Below, in pieces: positions 15,718 through 24,812 of a stretch of DNA of 30,234 nt. Every line of letters starts with the position of its first letter. Positions within the stretch are counted from its first letter, which is position 1. Where the stretch lies: the NCBI GenBank assembly GCA_036661515.1, contig JAVWYO010000016.1, positions 1-30,234 on the forward strand, in the 5' to 3' direction. Both the position numbers and the translations under genes were made by a program. The stretch comes from HGM05232 sp036661515. GTDB taxonomy: Bacteria; Bacteroidota; Bacteroidia; Bacteroidales; Muribaculaceae. Below the pieces are notes generated by a model. It was not told the origin of the DNA and did no database searches. It worked only from the letters and a program-made list of their open reading frames with translations.

Positions 15718-17880
15718 CTATTTTTTAGGGATTACAATACGTTCACCAAGATATGTTGCTAATTCTGTTCTCAATGCATATAAATTTTGTAATTCTTTTA
15801 AAAGAGTTTCACTATTAGCATTACTATTGTGCTTCTGAACATCGCTAATGTTTTTTTGTAAATCTTTAATACGACAAAGCACAATACAATTTTTCCAATT
15901 ATTGATAGCTATAGGTATCAGTTCAATCAAGCGATTATATTCTGTCTGAATTTCAGCATATTTAGTGTGTATTTTGCTAAGCCTATGCTTTTCACTCACT
16001 AATTTAAGTGCTGTAATTCTTATTGCATCATCAGAATGTGAACATAGATAACGTTCTAAATAATTACACCGAAATTCTTCAATTTTATTATCAAATTGAT
16101 TTTGTAATTGCTCATTTAGATGTTTTTCTTTATGTTCTATGTCTGTGCGATTCTCATGAGTCAAGTTTACGCGTATTTCTTCTGTCCCTATCTTTATTTG
16201 TTGTGTGCGCCATAACTTAAATTCTTCAATTTTAGAAATTAATGATCTATTAAAATCGGCAACACATGAAAGTCCAATAGAAAATATTTTCTTTAGAGTG
16301 GGATTAGAAAAGCTCATTCCATCGGCATCAAGTTCACTTTTGATATATTCTATCGTAGTAAAGCTGTTTTTTATGCCATTATCATCAATGCTCAAACATA
16401 ACTCTGCGAAACCATATTTGACGATATATTTTATGACCGCCTCCTCATAGGGATAGAGTAGGGTGTCGTTTTCATTATCTGCAATTCCTACAATTGCTAT
16501 CGAAGAAGGAGAGCTATCTTCAATAGATTCTATTTCTTCAGCCTTTTTTGCCTTTTGTTTATGCTCAAAATCTTTTTCGCGCGCTTTATCTATGTTTTTT
16601 TTGACCTCTCTAAGTAACACTTGTTCATCAATATCAAGCAATCTACTACACTCTCTGGCGTATACAGATTGATTAATATGAAATGGAATTACAGATATAG
16701 ATTTAACAATATCAGCAATTACAGCTGAACGTTTTATAGGGTCATTTTTTATTCCTTCAAGAAGTATTTTTGTCTTAAATTGAATAAAGTCGGTCTCATT
16801 TTCATCTATATATTGCTGAAATTCAGTAGCATTATGCTTTCGAGCGAAGCTATCAGGGTCATCTCCATCAGGTAGTAATAGGACTTTGATCATAAGTCCC
16901 TCAGCAAGTAATAAGTCAATTCCTCGTAGCGATGCTTTAATACCAGCGGAGTCTCCATCATATAGGACAGTAACATTATCACTAAAACGGTGAATTAATC
17001 TTATTTGCCCCTCTGTAAGTGATGTGCCTGAAGATGCAACGACATTCTCAATTCCTGCTTGGTGCATTGATATTACATCGGTATATCCCTCTACAAGAAA
17101 GCATTTTTCTTTCTTTACGATTGCTTGTTTTGCTTGATATAAGCCATATAATTCATTACTTTTTTTGTAAATTATAGACTCTGGCGAATTTACATATTTT
17201 GCAAGATCCTTTTTTAATGTCCTTCCACCAAATGCAATAACTTTTCCTGCTACATTAAGCACAGGGAACATCACACGTCCTTTAAAACGATCATATCCAC
17301 CACCATGCGTGTCGTCAATACAAAGTCCAGTATCTATCAAAAATTTAGAATTGAAACCTTGTTCCGTTGCTGATTTGAATAAAGAGTTACGTGTTTCAAG
17401 AGAATATCCCAGTTGGAATTTTTTTATAGTTACATCACTAAAGCCACGTTCATAAAAGTAAGATAGCCCTATTTCCTTTCCATCTTGAGTGTTATAGAGA
17501 TTATCCTCAAAAAACTTAGAAGCATATTCATTGACAATAAGCATGCTTTCGCGTTCCGATTGAGTCTCACGTTCTTCATTAGTTAGTTCTCTTTCTTTTA
17601 TTTCAATATGATATTTTTTAGCCAAATATTTTAATGCTTCATAGTAAGATAGCTGTTCATGATCCATAATGAAGTTTACTGGGCTACCTCCTTTTCCACA
17701 ACTAAAACATTTACAAATACCTTTTGCCCGAGAAACGCTAAATGATGGTGTCTTTTCATTGTGAAATGGACATAGACCCACATAATTAGCACCTCGTCGG
17801 CGTAAATTTACAAAATCAGATACGACCTCAACGATGTCAGCCGCACCAATGATTTGTTCTACAGTGTTTTTATCTATCAT
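15718..17880 (-). CDS. dnaG: DNA primase
   Basis: A 720-residue primase that lays RNA primers at the replication fork. The N-terminal CHC2 zinc ribbon has C37, H40, C58 and C61 (CPFH and CFSC). The catalytic core carries RFKGRVMFPV (198-207) and AFGGR (216-220). The Toprim centre has E264 in VEGYTDVISMHQAG, and D308 and D310 in LYDGDSAG, followed by DGDDPDS (338-344). The remaining 370 residues include a low-conservation linker and a C-terminal DnaB-interaction region, making it longer than the E. coli enzyme, as is common in Bacteroidota. Its ATG at 17880 lies 52 nt after the alcohol dehydrogenase stop. No clear promoter is seen there. Confidence 0.96.
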   Translation of the reverse strand: MIDKNTVEQIIGAADIVEVVSDFVNLRRRGANYVGLCPFHNEKTPSFSVSRAKGICKCFSCGKGGSPVNFIMDHEQLSYYEALKYLAKKYHIEIKERELTNEERETQSERESMLIVNEYASKFFEDNLYNTQDGKEIGLSYFYERGFSDVTIKKFQLGYSLETRNSLFKSATEQGFNSKFLIDTGLCIDDTHGGGYDRFKGRVMFPVLNVAGKVIAFGGRTLKKDLAKYVNSPESIIYKKSNELYGLYQAKQAIVKKEKCFLVEGYTDVISMHQAGIENVVASSGTSLTEGQIRLIHRFSDNVTVLYDGDSAGIKASLRGIDLLLAEGLMIKVLLLPDGDDPDSFARKHNATEFQQYIDENETDFIQFKTKILLEGIKNDPIKRSAVIADIVKSISVIPFHINQSVYARECSRLLDIDEQVLLREVKKNIDKAREKDFEHKQKAKKAEEIESIEDSSPSSIAIVGIADNENDTLLYPYEEAVIKYIVKYGFAELCLSIDDNGIKNSFTTIEYIKSELDADGMSFSNPTLKKIFSIGLSCVADFNRSLISKIEEFKLWRTQQIKIGTEEIRVNLTHENRTDIEHKEKHLNEQLQNQFDNKIEEFRCNYLERYLCSHSDDAIRITALKLVSEKHRLSKIHTKYAEIQTEYNRLIELIPIAINNWKNCIVLCRIKDLQKNISDVQKHNSNANSETLLKELQNLYALRTELATYLGERIVIPKK

Positions 17881-17894
17881 TATTTATATAAATA

Positions 17895-17904
17895 GCATAT
17901 ATGC
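17895..17904. repeat. 10-bp palindrome upstream of dnaG
   Basis: A perfect palindrome, GCATATATGC, lies 15 nt before the dnaG ATG in a 52-nt spacer with no clear promoter. It could be an operator half-site or chance in AT-rich DNA. Confidence 0.3.
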
Positions 17905-17932
17905 GAAGTTAACTATTATTCTTGAATTTATA

Positions 17933-19108
17933 TTATTGTGCCAACTTATAAATAGCAATAATATCCTCTTCGTGAAGCCGATAAAATTGTCCAAAGCCGT
18001 CACTGCGGCCATCTAAAGCTCTATGTGCCATCTCCTTAAATTTTGAATTATCAATATTAACGTGAGATAAGCGGGTGGGCATACCTATTTGCTTATACCA
18101 ACTTTCAAGTCTTTCAAGTAATTGAGCAATTATTAATTCTTGATCATCGGGATAGGCATCTATCCCAAAGACTTTTTTAGCAAACTGAATAAATTTTGAT
18201 GGAGAAGTATGCCACACGTATCTAATCCAAGCAGGAAATATTATTGAAAGCCCAGCTCCATGTGCAATATCATAAGTAGCACTAAGTTCATGTTCTATAT
18301 TATGGCTACCCCAATCACCAATACGTCCACAATCGAGAGAATTATTATGAGCAAATGTACCTGTGAGCATAATTTCAGCGCGAGTATCATAATCAAGCGG
18401 ATTTCTAATAGCTTTCAATGTGTTATTGATTATAGTAGTGCATGCCGCTTCAATCATTCTATCAGTTAATTCTACATTAGGGACGAGCGTAAAGTACCTT
18501 TCCATAAGATGTGCAAGGATATCTGATGCGCCACATGCCATTTGATACATAGAAAGAGAATATGATGTTTCTGGGTCTATCACAGCAAATTTTGGGATAA
18601 TAATATTGTCATGAATGCCACGCTTATAATTCCCATTTTCATTTGTAATGATTGACGCGTAGCTCGTTTCACTTCCTGCTGCTGGGATTGTAAGTACAAC
18701 TCCTATTGGTAGGCAGTAGGGTATAGTACTACGAATACCCATATAAAAGTCCCACACATCGCCGTCATTAAGTGTGGCGACTCCTATTGCTTTTGCAGTA
18801 TCAATAACACTTCCACCACCTACAGCAAGTATAAAATCTATATTTTTAGTCTTGCATATTTCCTTACCTTCCATTACTTTGCTAAGAACTGGATTTGGTT
18901 TAACTCCAGATAGTTCGGTGTAATATATATTTGAATCTTTTAATGACTTAGTAACATTATCATATACACCATTCTTCTTGATTGAACCTCCACCATACAC
19001 CAGCAGTATATTTTTTGCGCCTTGCTTTGTTATTTCTTCTCCAACATTAGAGATAACACCTTTGCCAAATATAATCTTCGCAGGATTATAGTATTCAAAA
19101 TTTATCAT
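17933..19108 (-). CDS. Iron-containing alcohol dehydrogenase, YqhD-like
   Basis: A 391-residue cytosolic oxidoreductase of the group III (iron-dependent) alcohol dehydrogenases, closest by motif to YqhD and butanol dehydrogenases, which reduce aldehydes with NAD(P)H. The nucleotide site includes YGGGSIKKNGVYD (38-50) and GGGSVID (97-103). The metal ligands align with those of YqhD: D196 and H200 in ASDILAHLMERY, H269 in GSHNIEHELSA, and H283 in DIAHGAG. The frame can be extended to a TTG at 19129, but that codon lies at the expected transcription start of a perfect -7 box, so the ATG at 19108 is chosen; it also matches the usual family N-terminus (FEYYNPAKIIFGKG). It sits after the mutAB terminator. 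Confidence 0.92.
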   Translation of the reverse strand: MINFEYYNPAKIIFGKGVISNVGEEITKQGAKNILLVYGGGSIKKNGVYDNVTKSLKDSNIYYTELSGVKPNPVLSKVMEGKEICKTKNIDFILAVGGGSVIDTAKAIGVATLNDGDVWDFYMGIRSTIPYCLPIGVVLTIPAAGSETSYASIITNENGNYKRGIHDNIIIPKFAVIDPETSYSLSMYQMACGASDILAHLMERYFTLVPNVELTDRMIEAACTTIINNTLKAIRNPLDYDTRAEIMLTGTFAHNNSLDCGRIGDWGSHNIEHELSATYDIAHGAGLSIIFPAWIRYVWHTSPSKFIQFAKKVFGIDAYPDDQELIIAQLLERLESWYKQIGMPTRLSHVNIDNSKFKEMAHRALDGRSDGFGQFYRLHEEDIIAIYKLAQ

Positions 19109-19132
19109 AATAGTTATGTTTAATTGCAATTA

Positions 19133-19163
19133 CAAAAATAACAGTATTTTTTGGGTAATAAAA
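19133..19163 (-). promoter_or_regulatory. Promoter of the alcohol dehydrogenase gene
   Basis: The minus strand has TATTTTTG (19140-19133), a perfect TAnnTTTG, preceded after 19 nt by TTTT (19163-19160) at the -33 position. Transcription would start near 19127, 19 nt before the ATG at 19108. The -33 element overlaps the foot of the mutAB terminator. Confidence 0.5.
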
Positions 19164-19193
19164 GAGAGTGAATAACAATCGTATCCACTCTCT
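19163..19193 (-). terminator. Probable terminator of mutAB
   Basis: An 8-bp perfect stem (AGAGAGTG/CACTCTCT, arms 19163-19170 and 19186-19193) with a 15-nt loop lies 28 nt after the mutB stop and, on the minus strand, is followed by TTTATT. The loop is long and the T tract short, so strength is uncertain. Confidence 0.6.
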
Positions 19194-19220
19194 GCATTAT
19201 ATTAAGAAAATAAATTCTTA

Positions 19221-21353
19221 TTAATCTTCAAGTAATATTTCAAGTATCTTTACTGCTGCTTTAGATACAGAAGTACCAGGACCAAAAATAGCTGCAACGC
19301 CAGCTTGGTAAAGATAATCATAGTCTTGCGCAGGGATTACACCTCCAGCAATAACAATAATATCTTCACGACCAAGAGCTTTTAATTCTGCTATTACCTG
19401 TGGTATAAGAGTCTTATGACCAGCGGCAAGCGATGAGACACCCATTACATGAACATCATTTTCAACAGCTTGACGAGCAGCTTCTGCGGGCGTTTGGAAC
19501 AAAGGTCCCATGTCCACATCAAAGCCACAATCAGCATAACCTGTTGCTACAACTTTTGCACCACGGTCATGACCGTCTTGCCCCATTTTTGCAATCATTA
19601 TACGAGGTTGACGTCCCTCTTTTTTCGCAAACTTCTCGCACAAATTTTGTGCATTGATGAAGTCGGCATCTTGTTTTGTTTCTGATGAATACACGCCTGA
19701 TATAGTTCTAATTACTGCTTTATAACGTCCAACAACCTCTTCACATGCATCTGAAATCTCTCCAAGAGTAGCTCTAAGAGAAGCCGCCTTAACTGCAAGA
19801 TCCAGTAAATTGCCTTTGCCTGTCTTCACACATTCAGTGATAGTAGCAAGAGCTTTCTTAACCTCAGCTTCGTTACGCGTTTTCTTCACATTTAGTAGCC
19901 TTTCAATTTGTTCCTTACGAACTTCAGTGTTATCTATTTCAAGAATGTCAATAGGATCTTCCTTTTCAAGACGATATTTATTTACACCAACAATAGTTTG
20001 TTTTCCTGAGTCGATACGTGCTTGTGTACGAGCAGATGCTTCTTCTATACGTAATTTAGGAATGCCAGTTTCAATAGCTTTTGCCATACCTCCAAGCCTT
20101 TCAATTTCTTGGATATGCTCCCATGCTTTGTGTACAAGTTCGTTAGTAAGAGATTCTACATAATAAGATCCTCCCCAAGGGTCAATTTCCTTAGTAATAT
20201 ATGTTTCTTCTTGAATGTAAATCTGTGTATTACGAGCAATACGAGCAGAGAAATCTGTAGGTAGTGCAATTGCTTCATCAAGAGCATTTGTGTGAAGAGA
20301 TTGAGTGTGACCAAGAGTTGCACCCATTGCTTCAATACATGTACGACCTATATTATTAAAAGGATCTTGCTCTGTAAGTGACCAGCCAGAAGTTTGGCAA
20401 TGAGTACGCAATGCAAGTGACTTAGTATTCTTTGGATTAAATTGTTTAACAATCTTAGCCCAAAGCATACGAGCTGCACGCATTTTTGCAATTTCCATAA
20501 AGAAATTAGTACCAATAGCCCAGAAGAATGAAAGGCGAGGAGCAAATGCATCAATATCCATTCCTGCATTGACACCAGCGCGAAGGTATTCAAGACCATC
20601 AGCAAGAGTATATGCAAGTTCTATATCAGCTGTTGCACCTGCTTCTTGCATGTGATAGCCCGATATAGAAATAGAATTGAATTTAGGCATATTTTGTGAA
20701 GTATATTCAAAAATATCCGCAATAATCTTCATTGAGAATTTTGGTGGATAGATATATGTATTACGCACCATAAATTCCTTCAAAATATCATTTTGAATAG
20801 TTCCTGCCATTTCCTCAAGTTTTGCGCCTTGTTCAAGACCAGCATTAATATAAAATGCAAGAATTGGAAGTACTGCGCCATTCATAGTCATGGATACGGA
20901 CATCTTATTCAATGGAATACCATCAAAAAGAACTTTCATATCTTCAAGCGAGCATATAGAAACGCCTGCTTTTCCTACATCTCCCACAACACGTTCATGT
21001 GTCGCATCATAACCTCTATGTGTAGCTAAGTCAAAGGCAACAGAAAGGCCTTTCTGACCTGATGCAAGGTTACGGCGGTAAAATGCGTTTGACTCAGATG
21101 CTGTTGAAAATCCAGCATATTGACGAATTGTCCATGGACGCATCGCATACATTCCACTATATGGACCTCTCAAGAAAGGAGGAATACCTGCAACATAATT
21201 GAGATGCTCAAGTCCTTCAAGATCGGCTTTGGTGTATATTGGTTTTACTGGAATAAGTTCAGGTGTAATCCATTTTTCACCTTCAGCAACCTGTGCGTGC
21301 TTCATATTAAAGGCATCGGTTGCAATATCAATATTTTTAAAATTTGGTCTCAT
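19221..21353 (-). CDS. mutB: Methylmalonyl-CoA mutase, large (catalytic) subunit
   Basis: A 710-residue adenosylcobalamin enzyme that interconverts succinyl-CoA and methylmalonyl-CoA, feeding propionate production from fermentation in Bacteroidales. The N-terminal barrel has the substrate residues in order: Y79 in TIRQYAGFSTA, R197 in MVRNTY and H234 in SISGYHMQEAG. The C-terminal B12 domain carries D593-G-H595-D-R-G598, where H595 is the lower cobalt ligand, plus GVSSLAAGH and VIAGGVIPAQDY. Length is standard. It starts 8 nt after mutA, so the heterodimer is made from one message. The partner epimerase and decarboxylase are not in this window. Confidence 0.97.
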   Translation of the reverse strand: MRPNFKNIDIATDAFNMKHAQVAEGEKWITPELIPVKPIYTKADLEGLEHLNYVAGIPPFLRGPYSGMYAMRPWTIRQYAGFSTASESNAFYRRNLASGQKGLSVAFDLATHRGYDATHERVVGDVGKAGVSICSLEDMKVLFDGIPLNKMSVSMTMNGAVLPILAFYINAGLEQGAKLEEMAGTIQNDILKEFMVRNTYIYPPKFSMKIIADIFEYTSQNMPKFNSISISGYHMQEAGATADIELAYTLADGLEYLRAGVNAGMDIDAFAPRLSFFWAIGTNFFMEIAKMRAARMLWAKIVKQFNPKNTKSLALRTHCQTSGWSLTEQDPFNNIGRTCIEAMGATLGHTQSLHTNALDEAIALPTDFSARIARNTQIYIQEETYITKEIDPWGGSYYVESLTNELVHKAWEHIQEIERLGGMAKAIETGIPKLRIEEASARTQARIDSGKQTIVGVNKYRLEKEDPIDILEIDNTEVRKEQIERLLNVKKTRNEAEVKKALATITECVKTGKGNLLDLAVKAASLRATLGEISDACEEVVGRYKAVIRTISGVYSSETKQDADFINAQNLCEKFAKKEGRQPRIMIAKMGQDGHDRGAKVVATGYADCGFDVDMGPLFQTPAEAARQAVENDVHVMGVSSLAAGHKTLIPQVIAELKALGREDIIVIAGGVIPAQDYDYLYQAGVAAIFGPGTSVSKAAVKILEILLED

Positions 21354-21361
21354 TGTCGATG

Positions 21362-23215
21362 TTATTTTAATAATTTAGCGTTGAAGGATTTTAATGTCTC
21401 AAGAACGTTACTACGTACATTAATAAATTCTGCTATTCCTTGTGCTTTTAATTCCTCTGTGCAAGCAGGAGCACCAGCTACTGCAAATAATGCACGATTA
21501 TTTAGAGTTTTAAATGCTTCGGGAGCTAAAGTAGCATATTCATCATCACTTGAACAAATTACTACAATATCAGCTTTCTTTGCAATTGCTTCATCAATTC
21601 CTTCTTGAACAGTTTCAAAGCCAAGATTATCAATAATCTCATATCCTGCACAACCAAAGAAGTTTGCAGAGAATTGAGAACGAGCAAGACGCATTGAAAG
21701 GCTACCAATTGTGAGCATAAATACCTTTGGACGCTTACCCGATTTTTCTGTTTCAAGACGTAATGCCTCAAAGTCACTTGCTGCACGTTTTTTATTTAAA
21801 GCGGTAGTAGTTCCTTCTTTAATTTCGGATCCATGAGAACACCCACAAGAACAACCTTCTTTTACAATCTTGCCATTAGCCATTTCACCAAAGTTAGGGA
21901 ATTGGTTTGACCCAAGAAGAACTTCTTTTCTACGAGCTACATCAGTGTGACGTTTTGCCGAAGACTCGTTGACTGCTTCTTGTATTTTACCGTTTTTAAG
22001 TTGTGCATAAAATCCGCCATTCTCTTCAGTGGCGAGAAATAATTTCCATGCTTCGTTAGCAATAGATAATGTAAGCGTTTCAATATAATAAGAACCACCA
22101 GCTGGGTCAACTATTTTATCAAGATGACTTTCTTCCTTTAATAGGAATTGTTGATTGCGAGCGATACGTTCCGAGAAATCATCAGGAGTCTTATATTGTT
22201 TATCAAAAGGAGTAACGGTAATAGAGTCAACCCCAGCAAGAGCTGCTGACATAGCTTCAGTTTCAGAACGTAGCAAGTTTACGTGTGCATCATACACAGT
22301 TTGATTAAATTCTGAAGTAATAGCATGAACATTCATTTTGCAAGCACAATCACATTTAGGATTATATTGCTTTACTATTTGAGCCCATAACATGCGAGCT
22401 GCACGGAATTTTGATAATTCCATAAAATAGTTTGATGAAATACCCATATTAAATTTAATGCGTTTCGCTGCTTCATCTGGCGCAATACCAGCTTCGGTAA
22501 GCATAGACATCCATTCATTTCCCCATGAAAGGGCATAGCTAAGTTCTTGAAAAATATAGGCACCTGCATTGCTTAGCATGAATGAATCGACAGCAAGAAC
22601 TCTAAGATTCTTAACGTCGGCTACAGTTTTTACTAATTCAACAGCAAGCTCTTGAATATCTTTTGGGAAATCTTGTCCGTGTTTGAGTAAACGACGAAAT
22701 GGATTAAAATTGATTGAACCATTAAATATATCAGTCGCATTGTTAGCTTTTAGATAATCAACTAAAGAAGTTGCAATTTCTTGTGCCGAACGAGGACAAC
22801 AATTAATGTTTATTTCAATGGTTTTTAGGTCAATTCCTGCAAGTAATGTAGTGAAATCGACATCTGCATTTTCTAATTTAAAACCTAATGCCGTTATTCC
22901 TTTAGTAATAATCTCTTTTGCTTTGAGATTAGCTTCCTTTGGGCAAGCAACAACAATTTCTTGGCGAATAGCCCAATTGTTATTATCACGTGTACCGCGA
23001 ATAAAAGGAAATTCACCAGGAATTGAATCGGTAGTTTTTAAATCTTTAATGTCTTCAGCACGATACATAGGCTGAACATTAAAACCTTCATTTGTTCTCC
23101 AAACTAATTTTTTCTGAAAATCAGCACCTTTAAGGTCTATTTCAACCTTTGCTCTCCATTCTTCAGTAGAAATTGGGGGAAATTGGTCAAACAATTTTTC
23201 TTTGTTTTCTGCCAT
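21362..23215 (-). CDS. mutA: Methylmalonyl-CoA mutase, small subunit
   Basis: A 617-residue non-catalytic partner of the large subunit. It keeps the barrel framework (FIRGTRDNNNWAIRQE at 71-86, SSNYFMELSKFRAARMLWAQIVKQ at 260-283, IVDPAGGSYYIETL at 368-381), but the C-terminal domain reads TIGSLSMRLARSQF where a cobalamin-binding DxHxxG would lie, as expected for a subunit that does not bind B12. Two cysteine clusters stand out: C288, C290 and C292 (CDCAC) and C455, C457, C459 and H461 (CSCGCSH), the second in the linker before the C-terminal domain. It is the first gene of a two-gene operon, behind a leader of roughly 165 nt. Confidence 0.95.
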   Translation of the reverse strand: MAENKEKLFDQFPPISTEEWRAKVEIDLKGADFQKKLVWRTNEGFNVQPMYRAEDIKDLKTTDSIPGEFPFIRGTRDNNNWAIRQEIVVACPKEANLKAKEIITKGITALGFKLENADVDFTTLLAGIDLKTIEININCCPRSAQEIATSLVDYLKANNATDIFNGSINFNPFRRLLKHGQDFPKDIQELAVELVKTVADVKNLRVLAVDSFMLSNAGAYIFQELSYALSWGNEWMSMLTEAGIAPDEAAKRIKFNMGISSNYFMELSKFRAARMLWAQIVKQYNPKCDCACKMNVHAITSEFNQTVYDAHVNLLRSETEAMSAALAGVDSITVTPFDKQYKTPDDFSERIARNQQFLLKEESHLDKIVDPAGGSYYIETLTLSIANEAWKLFLATEENGGFYAQLKNGKIQEAVNESSAKRHTDVARRKEVLLGSNQFPNFGEMANGKIVKEGCSCGCSHGSEIKEGTTTALNKKRAASDFEALRLETEKSGKRPKVFMLTIGSLSMRLARSQFSANFFGCAGYEIIDNLGFETVQEGIDEAIAKKADIVVICSSDDEYATLAPEAFKTLNNRALFAVAGAPACTEELKAQGIAEFINVRSNVLETLKSFNAKLLK

Positions 23216-23268
23216 AACTTTATTTAAAATTATATAGTAACTTAAGTTTATAATCCTTCATGTTTTAA

Positions 23269-23292
23269 TCTGAGCAAATAACTTTACTCAGA
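23269..23292 (-). other. Hairpin in the mutAB leader
   Basis: TCTGAG (23269-23274) pairs with CTCAGA (23287-23292), and after one mismatch AAA pairs with TTT around a 4-nt loop. It lies about 54 nt before the mutA ATG. No long T tract follows, and I see no cobalamin-riboswitch core, so a role is only suggested. Confidence 0.4.
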
Positions 23293-23388
23293 AAAATAAT
23301 CAATATATGGTATTTAGTATTTTATATGTAATTATAACTCTGCATATTATTTAGCATAACGAAAGAGATACCATCTCAATTGTACACG

Positions 23389-23396
23389 CAAATGTA
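23389..23396 (-). promoter_or_regulatory. Candidate -7 element of mutAB
   Basis: The minus strand reads TACATTTG, a perfect TAnnTTTG. A TTTG (23423-23420) lies 23 nt upstream, wider than the usual 19-20 nt. If used, it gives a leader of about 165 nt before mutA. Confidence 0.38.
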
Positions 23397-23438
23397 ATAA
23401 ATATTATTTGATAAACTTACAAATAAATGATAAAATAC

Positions 23439-23470
23439 TAAAAGCTCAATCTTTACAGACTGAGCTTTTA
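23439..23470 (-). terminator. Terminator of pgk
   Basis: A perfect 10-bp stem TAAAAGCTCA/TGAGCTTTTA (arms 23439-23448 and 23461-23470) with a 12-nt loop, 21 nt after the pgk stop. The A/T flanks let it work as an intrinsic terminator on the minus strand, separating pgk from mutAB. Confidence 0.75.
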
Positions 23471-23491
23471 TATAAAAATATTATTATAATA

Positions 23492-24760
23492 TTATTTACC
23501 TTGTACTGCGGCTATTCCTGGAAGTACTTTTCCTTCAATTGCTTCAAGTAATGCGCCACCACCAGTGGATACATAAGATACCTTATCAGCAATTCCGAAC
23601 TTGTTTACACAAGCTACAGAGTCACCTCCACCAACGAGAGAAAATGCGCCGTTCTTAGTAGCTTCAACGATAGCATCACCAACTGCGCGACTACCATGTG
23701 TGAAATTTTCAAATTCAAATACTCCTGTAGGACCATTCCAAAGAATTGTTTTTGAATTTTTTATAACTTCTGCAAAAGCTTTTTCTGCTTTAGGACCTAT
23801 ATCCATACCTTCCCAACCGTCAGGAATTTCGTTTGATAAAGCAAATTTAGTATTACAATCATTGCTGAAAGCATCACCAAGTTTTGCATCTTCAGCTAAA
23901 TATAGTTTTACATTGTGTGCTTTAGCTTTTTCTATAATATCAAGAGCTAAATCAAGCTTATCATTTTCACAAATTGATTCACCTATCTTACCCCCAAGCG
24001 CTTTAACAAATGTATAAGTCATTCCACCTGCTACTATAAGATTATCAACTTTGGTAAGTAGATTTTCAATGATTTCAATTTTAGAAGATACTTTACTACC
24101 ACCCATAATAGCAGTGAAAGGGTGCTTGATGTCTTCGAGAACGCATTTAACTGCATTTACTTCGTTTTGCATCAAGTAGCCAAACATTTTGCTGTCGGTG
24201 TCAAAAGAATCAGCCATAACTGCTGTTGAAGCATGTGCACGGTGAGCTGTTCCAAAAGCATCATTTACATATACATCAGCAAGTGATGCAAGTTCCTTAG
24301 CAAATAGCTTTTGATCGGCTTTAACAACTTTCTTAGCGGCGGCTTTTTCTTCATCAGAAGCATCATCGGCAAGACCTCTTGGTTTACCTTCTTCAGCAGC
24401 ATAAAAACGAAGGTTTTCAAGAAGAAGCACTTCGCCTGACTTTAATTCGGCAACAGCTTCTTTGGCTTTTTCGCCACGGCTATCGTCAACAAATTTCACT
24501 TTAGCGTTAGGAAGAAGTTCTTGCAAGTGAGCAACTATGTGCTTTAATGAGAACTTGTCTTCAGCACCCTTTTTAGGGCGACCAAGGTGTGAACCAAGAA
24601 TTACTGCACCACCATCAGAAAGTATTTTCTTTATTGAGGGGAGTGCTTTCACCATACGAGTGTCGTCGGTGATGTTAAAGTTTTCATCTAAAGGAACGTT
24701 GAAATCAACGCGTACAAATGCCTTTTTACCAGAAAAATCGTAATTATCGATGTTTTGCAT
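23492..24760 (-). CDS. pgk: Phosphoglycerate kinase
   Basis: A 422-residue glycolytic enzyme moving phosphate from 1,3-bisphosphoglycerate to ADP. Standard motifs appear in order: VDFNVPLDE (18-26), GSHLGRPKKG (56-65), VNDAFGTAHRAHAST, MGGSKVSSKIE, GWEGMDIGPKA, WNGPTGVFEFENF and VGGGDSVACVNKFG near the C-terminus, with the ATP-site GGGALLEAIEG at the end. An insert rich in Ala, Asp and Lys around residues 125-150 (LADDASDEEKAAAKK) makes it slightly longer than many bacterial homologues; I recall similar inserts in other Bacteroidota. It has its own likely -7 box upstream and a strong terminator downstream. Confidence 0.97.
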   Translation of the reverse strand: MQNIDNYDFSGKKAFVRVDFNVPLDENFNITDDTRMVKALPSIKKILSDGGAVILGSHLGRPKKGAEDKFSLKHIVAHLQELLPNAKVKFVDDSRGEKAKEAVAELKSGEVLLLENLRFYAAEEGKPRGLADDASDEEKAAAKKVVKADQKLFAKELASLADVYVNDAFGTAHRAHASTAVMADSFDTDSKMFGYLMQNEVNAVKCVLEDIKHPFTAIMGGSKVSSKIEIIENLLTKVDNLIVAGGMTYTFVKALGGKIGESICENDKLDLALDIIEKAKAHNVKLYLAEDAKLGDAFSNDCNTKFALSNEIPDGWEGMDIGPKAEKAFAEVIKNSKTILWNGPTGVFEFENFTHGSRAVGDAIVEATKNGAFSLVGGGDSVACVNKFGIADKVSYVSTGGGALLEAIEGKVLPGIAAVQGK

Positions 24761-24804
24761 ATTGTTGAAAAATTAGAAATTTATAAAATCATTTTTTACA
24801 GTTA

Positions 24805-24812
24805 CAAATTTA
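24805..24812 (-). promoter_or_regulatory. Candidate -7 element of pgk
   Basis: The minus strand reads TAAATTTG, a perfect TAnnTTTG, giving a leader of about 38 nt before the ATG at 24760. No TTTG is found at -33. A 9-bp inverted repeat (24811-24844) abuts its upstream side. Confidence 0.4.

Noticed and set aside
19810..20163. A 117-residue plus-strand reading frame
   Set aside because: It is antisense inside mutB, serine-rich as shadows of acidic or lysine-rich genes often are, with no independent support.
21120..21608. A 162-residue plus-strand reading frame
   Set aside because: It lies antisense across the mutA-mutB junction, has no recognisable motif and reflects codon bias of the true genes on the other strand.
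23216..23396. Cobalamin riboswitch before mutA
   Set aside because: The leader is long enough but very AT-rich, and I could not find the conserved B12-box core or the multi-helix layout.
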